A stretch of 10,006 bases of DNA from Acidobacteriaceae bacterium (GTDB lineage: Bacteria; Acidobacteriota; Terriglobia; Terriglobales; Acidobacteriaceae). A model generated the notes under the pieces. The model was not told the origin of the DNA and did no database searches. It worked only from the letters and a program-made list of their open reading frames with translations. The stretch's first letter is position 1; the number at the start of each line of letters is the position of its first letter. Shown one piece after another: positions 7,132 to 10,006 of the stretch. The translations under genes and the position numbers were made by a program. Location of the stretch: positions 1 to 10,006 of the forward strand of contig PLKU01000457.1 in the NCBI GenBank assembly GCA_003140705.1. Reading direction: 5' to 3'.

Positions 7132-8436
7132 TTACGCGGTCGTCATGTCCTGTCCCTTGGCCTCGCGGCCCATGAGCGCGAGACCGGAAAGGGCCAACGC
7201 CACCACGATGACGGTGACTGCCAGTACTGCTGGATAATTTCCCCAACGCTCTGCCGCCAATGCCTGTCCCTTGCCGTTCCACGAAGTCACGAGGCCGCCC
7301 AGTTGGTACGCAAGCCCAGGCGCCGTAGCGCGAACGGGCGCCGGAGATAGCTCTGTGAGATATGCGGGCACAACTCCCCACGCACCCTGCACCATAAACT
7401 GCATCAGGACCGCTCCGACGCCCAACGTCAAGGCCGAATGTCCATACGCGTAAAGCGGAATTACAGGAATGGCCAGCAGCGCTGCCGTGACAATTGCCCG
7501 CTTGCGCCCCCACTTCTCCGAGAGGGTTCCAAACACGATTCCGCCGGCGATTGAACCGAATCCATACAAAACGCCGATCAGTCCAACTATTGACGGCGAC
7601 AGCTTTGCCGAGACCGTAAGGAACGTCGGATACACATCCTGTGTGCCGTGCGAGAAACTCATGAAGGCAGTCATCAGCAGCACGAGGAATAAGAACGTCG
7701 GCAGGAAGGCAAGTAGTCTGCCCGCAGCACCAGCCTCGGGAGCGTTGCCCAACCCTGCTGCCGCTCGCGCGCGGCGTTTCCTTGCCCCTTCAAGCCAGAC
7801 CGGCGACTCCTGTACCCGAGCCTGCACATAGAACACAAGAACGGCGGGCGTGGCGCCAAGAATGAACAGTCCTCTCCAACCGATTCCAGGAACGGCCAGC
7901 CCCAAAAATCCAAAGCCGTGGAAGAAGAGCGCGAATGCCGCGGAAGCCAGGATTGACCCCATCGCATAGCCTTCCTGCAGAATGCCAGAGAACGTCCCGC
8001 GACCCTCCTTCGGCAAGGTCTCAAACGCGAGAGCCGCGCCTACGCCCCATTCGCCGCCCATCGCCAGGCCGAAGAGCGCCCGCAGTATGAGTAAAACAGT
8101 CAGCGACGGCGCAAAGGCGCAAGCCAGCTCAATCACGGAGAAGCTGAGGATGTTGGCCATCAGCACCGGCCGCCGCCCAAAGCGATCGGCAAGCATGCCA
8201 AACAGCAATGCTCCGACTGGCCGGAATACCTGCGTCAGGAACACGGCACCCAGCACTGCTGAAGGCTTGGTGTGGAACTCCCCCGCGATGGCCGGGACGC
8301 AGAAGATGAGAATGAAGAAATCCAGCGAATCGAGCGTCCACCCCAGGAAGGCAGCGACAAAGGTGTGGCGCTGCGGGCGCGTGAGGCGGCTGAAGTGACC
8401 AATCAAAGACATAGGCGGCAGGATAACAGACTGCAT
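7132..8436 (-). CDS. MFS transporter of the sialate/organic-acid:H+ symporter type
   Basis: A 434-residue, 12-segment inner-membrane transporter of the major facilitator superfamily. Family marks are 'GWTLDSLDFFILIFCVPAI' in TM1 (32-50, acidic D36 and D39), 'LADRFGRRP' in the TM2-3 loop (82-90), 'GLAMGGEWGVGAALAFE' in TM4-5, and the repeated loop motif 'LSEKWGRKR' in the second half. The TM1 D..DFF pattern and the general sequence resemble the SHS group (NanT sialate carriers, Jen1-like lactate/pyruvate carriers). The real substrate could be a sugar acid, a monocarboxylate or an aromatic acid. The start is uncertain: ATG 8436 and ATG 8412 both lack a clear ribosome site, and 8412 would place MSLIGHF first. 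It ends 102 bases before the glycosyltransferase on the same strand. No catabolic genes are adjacent to identify the substrate. Confidence 0.88.
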   Translation of the reverse strand: MQSVILPPMSLIGHFSRLTRPQRHTFVAAFLGWTLDSLDFFILIFCVPAIAGEFHTKPSAVLGAVFLTQVFRPVGALLFGMLADRFGRRPVLMANILSFSVIELACAFAPSLTVLLILRALFGLAMGGEWGVGAALAFETLPKEGRGTFSGILQEGYAMGSILASAAFALFFHGFGFLGLAVPGIGWRGLFILGATPAVLVFYVQARVQESPVWLEGARKRRARAAAGLGNAPEAGAAGRLLAFLPTFLFLVLLMTAFMSFSHGTQDVYPTFLTVSAKLSPSIVGLIGVLYGFGSIAGGIVFGTLSEKWGRKRAIVTAALLAIPVIPLYAYGHSALTLGVGAVLMQFMVQGAWGVVPAYLTELSPAPVRATAPGLAYQLGGLVTSWNGKGQALAAERWGNYPAVLAVTVIVVALALSGLALMGREAKGQDMTTA

Positions 8437-8552
8437 TTGGGGTAAGCCTGCGCCTGCCGGCTACGCAGCTTGATCAGCGTCCGCTGCGCGAGTGAGGCTC
8501 AGGCGGCAGCCGCAATTCCGGGACTCCGGGCAGTTGGGCAGCAAACTCAAGA

Positions 8553-8558
8553 TATACT
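8553..8558 (+). promoter_or_regulatory. Possible -10 box of the yceI-marR unit
   Basis: TATACT overlaps the left edge of the 18-bp palindrome. No good -35 is seen at 16-18 bases spacing; a TTGGGC lies only 13 bases upstream. If this is the promoter, a protein bound to the palindrome would cover the -10 and start site, the expected geometry for repression, and the transcript would have a leader of about 155 bases. Confidence 0.35.
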
Positions 8559-8572
8559 TGTTGCAACAAGTA
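8555..8572. promoter_or_regulatory. Perfect 18-bp palindrome, likely MarR-family operator
   Basis: TACTTGTTGCAACAAGTA is a perfect inverted repeat with no central spacer. MarR-family dimers bind palindromes of about 16-20 bp of the TTGnnnnCAA kind, and a MarR gene is the second gene of the unit this site precedes. It lies in the divergent gap between the yceI-marR unit and the MFS gene, so it could act on one or both. The link to this regulator is inferred from position and symmetry. Confidence 0.7.
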
Positions 8573-8721
8573 CAGAGCTGGAGCATCAAATGTGTAGAAG
8601 GTCAATCGCCTTTGGTCAGCACACGGTCCCCTGCTTTTCGCGCGGACTGCCGGATTTTTCGCGGCTTTGACAACACCACACAATCGGAGCCGCTGGTGCG
8701 GAGCCGAAAGGAATCTAAAGC

Positions 8722-9297
8722 ATGATGCGTTTCGCACTTATCACTGGCACTCTGGCCCTTGCGGCTCCCCTCGCCCTGGCGCAAACCTCCACATGGACCT
8801 CCGATCCAGCGCACAGCCAGGTCGAGTTCAGCATCTCCCACTTGACTGTTGCTACCGTGCATGGACACTTTGGCAAAATAACTGCCACGGTTCAGTTCAA
8901 CGAAGGCGATATCACTCAATCCAGCGTGAATGCGACGATCGACGTGAATGGGGTGGACACTGGTGAATCGCCCCGCGACTCAGTGCTGAAGAGCTCAGAT
9001 TTCTTTAATGTCGAGAAGTTCCCGACTGCCACGTTTACCAGCACCAGGGTGGCGAGAAACGGGAACAAGCTGACGATCACTGGGCAACTGACCGTACGCG
9101 GCGTTACCAAGCAAGTTGTACTTGAGGCAGAAGGCCCTGCCCGGCCGGTTTCGGGGACAGACCACAAGCCACACACCAGCTTCTCGGCAACCACCACGAT
9201 CAGCCGAACGGCATTCGGCATCGCAACCATGTTTCCGGATGCGGTTGCGGGCGATGACGCCAAGCTGACCATTGAGTTGGAAGTCGTGAAACAGTAA
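8722..9297 (+). CDS. YceI family periplasmic protein
   Basis: A 191-residue secreted protein of the YceI family, lipocalin-like beta-barrels that bind long isoprenoid or amphiphilic molecules in the periplasm; the exact physiological role is not settled. A signal peptide covers residues 1-20 (hydrophobic 'FALITGTLALAAPLALA', cut before Q21). The mature part begins with the hallmark 'WTSDPAHSQVEFSISHL' and continues with 'VHGHFGKITATVQF', 'SVNATIDVNGVDTG', 'RDSVLKSSDFFNVEKFPTAT', 'LTVRGVTKQVVLE' and 'SRTAFGI', all typical. Length is normal and there is no membrane segment beyond the signal. ATG 8722 is chosen over ATG 8725 because AGGA lies 9 bases upstream. It is followed 77 bases later by a MarR gene and preceded by a perfect palindrome, so it is probably the main target of that regulator. 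Confidence 0.95.
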   Translation: MMRFALITGTLALAAPLALAQTSTWTSDPAHSQVEFSISHLTVATVHGHFGKITATVQFNEGDITQSSVNATIDVNGVDTGESPRDSVLKSSDFFNVEKFPTATFTSTRVARNGNKLTITGQLTVRGVTKQVVLEAEGPARPVSGTDHKPHTSFSATTTISRTAFGIATMFPDAVAGDDAKLTIELEVVKQ

Positions 9298-9374
9298 GAC
9301 AGAAGCAGAGCCGATGAAGATCGCGCCTGCCTTCCTCGGATCGCGGCGTGGCGATTTGCCAGAGGAGACCGAAA

Positions 9375-9863
9375 ATGTCAGGCCTGAAACTCGAAATCGT
9401 GCAGGAGGCACCCTTTTCCAGCTTGGAGGAAGAGGCGCTGCTGAACTTGTTGCGCACCTCCGACTGCCTCAACCGGACCTTTCACCTCAAGACCCGCCAT
9501 TGGGGAGTGACCTCGACACAGTACAACGTGCTGCGGATTCTGCGTGGAGCGCAACCGCACGGGCTCACCTGCTCAGCTATTGGCAGCAGAATGATCACCG
9601 CCGAGCCGGACATTACACGGTTGCTGTCGAGGTTGAAGGCGCTCAAGCTCATTCGGCAACACCGCGATGCGCATGACCGCCGGGTGATTTGGACGCGGAT
9701 CTCGGAGGCTGGCCTTGATTTGCTGAAGAAAATGGCCCCGGTGATCCAGCGGCTTCCGCGCGAGCTTTTAGGGCACCTGGATAGCGCGGAATTGGCTGAG
9801 TTGATCCGACTGCTCGAGTCTGCGCGCAAGATCGGCGCGGAGGCGCTAGCGACGCTCGATTAA
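9375..9863 (+). CDS. MarR-family transcriptional regulator
   Basis: A 162-residue cytoplasmic winged-helix repressor. Helical dimerisation segments lie at both ends (about 15-40 and 120-160). The DNA-binding part includes 'TSTQYNVLRILRG' (46-58), a helix-turn-helix with recognition helix 'EPDITRLLSRLKALKLI' (77-93), and the wing 'RDAHDRRVIWTRISEAG' (97-113), which carries the family D.R pattern. MarR proteins usually repress their own operon and let go when a small phenolic, lipid or oxidant ligand binds; no reactive Cys pair typical of OhrR is obvious. The ATG at 9375 is chosen for its strong GAGGAG ribosome site 7-8 bases upstream; an in-frame GTG at 9348 has none. It follows yceI by 77 bases and probably shares its transcript and the upstream palindrome. 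Confidence 0.93.
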   Translation: MSGLKLEIVQEAPFSSLEEEALLNLLRTSDCLNRTFHLKTRHWGVTSTQYNVLRILRGAQPHGLTCSAIGSRMITAEPDITRLLSRLKALKLIRQHRDAHDRRVIWTRISEAGLDLLKKMAPVIQRLPRELLGHLDSAELAELIRLLESARKIGAEALATLD

Positions 9864-9928
9864 ATCGTCCTTCCTTGTGAATTGGAATTCGGCGGAGGGC
9901 TGCTGGCAGGGCGTGAAGAGGCCCCGAG

Positions 9929-10006
9929 CTAGCTGCCGACGACTTTTTGAGCGACAAGTTCTTCGTCGGCCTCGGCATGGATGATCTTGTTGTGCAGGCA
10001 ATAGAG
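9929..10006 (-). CDS. C-terminal end of an unrecognised minus-strand gene (partial)
   Basis: Reading the minus strand from the window edge gives 25 codons and a TAG at 9931-9929, with the product end LYCLHNKIIHAEADEELVAQ followed by KVVGS. The frame and composition look like a genuine protein end converging on marR 65 bases away, but I do not recognise the family. The call rests on an open frame and plausible residues only. Confidence 0.4.
   Translation of the reverse strand, partial: LYCLHNKIIHAEADEELVAQKVVGS

Overview
The window looks like chromosomal DNA of a GC-rich, Gram-negative soil-type bacterium. Acidobacteriota (Terriglobia/Acidobacteriaceae) is my best guess. It rests on the style of the polysaccharide co-polymerase with its long proline-rich tail, on codon and base usage, and on the gene mix; no 16S or other marker is present. 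No tRNA, rRNA, CRISPR array or insertion sequence was seen.

Layout. (1) At the left edge is the 5' end of phoU (minus strand, cut by the window edge), with a TTG start. (2) A 234-bp intergenic gap follows, then a flavin-reductase-like FMN-binding protein (357-1010, +). (3) Most of the window (1076-7029, minus) is a compact exopolysaccharide export and assembly cluster. In transcription order it holds a family 2 glycosyltransferase (7029 to 6020), the C-terminal half of a Wzx-type flippase (6014 to 5226), a Wza/OPX outer-membrane export protein (5229 to 4210) and a large Wzz/Wzc-like polysaccharide co-polymerase with a degenerate BY-kinase domain (4213 to 1076). The last three are coupled by 4-base ATGA overlaps. 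(4) Upstream of these on the same strand is a sialate/organic-acid type MFS symporter (8436 to 7132). (5) Diverging from it, on the plus strand, is a two-gene unit of a periplasmic YceI-family protein (8722-9297) and a MarR-family regulator (9375-9863). It is preceded by a perfect 18-bp palindrome that is a strong candidate for the MarR operator. (6) At the right edge is the C-terminal tail of an unrecognised minus-strand gene.

How the genes fit together. The OPX and co-polymerase genes are complete and would form the trans-envelope export conduit of a Wzx/Wzy-type polysaccharide. The membrane-assembly genes before them look damaged: the glycosyltransferase needs one frameshift and read-through of one in-frame TGA to be complete, and the flippase lacks its N-terminal half. 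Either the locus is decaying, or the sequence carries local errors in the transferase. The YceI-MarR pair looks like an autoregulated envelope or small-lipid-response unit, unrelated to the polysaccharide genes.

I found no clearly unprecedented system. The observations most worth following are the lysine-less P-loop co-polymerase with its disordered tail, the damaged Wzx and transferase pair, the recent exact 30-bp duplication in the co-polymerase coiled coil, and the palindrome before yceI.
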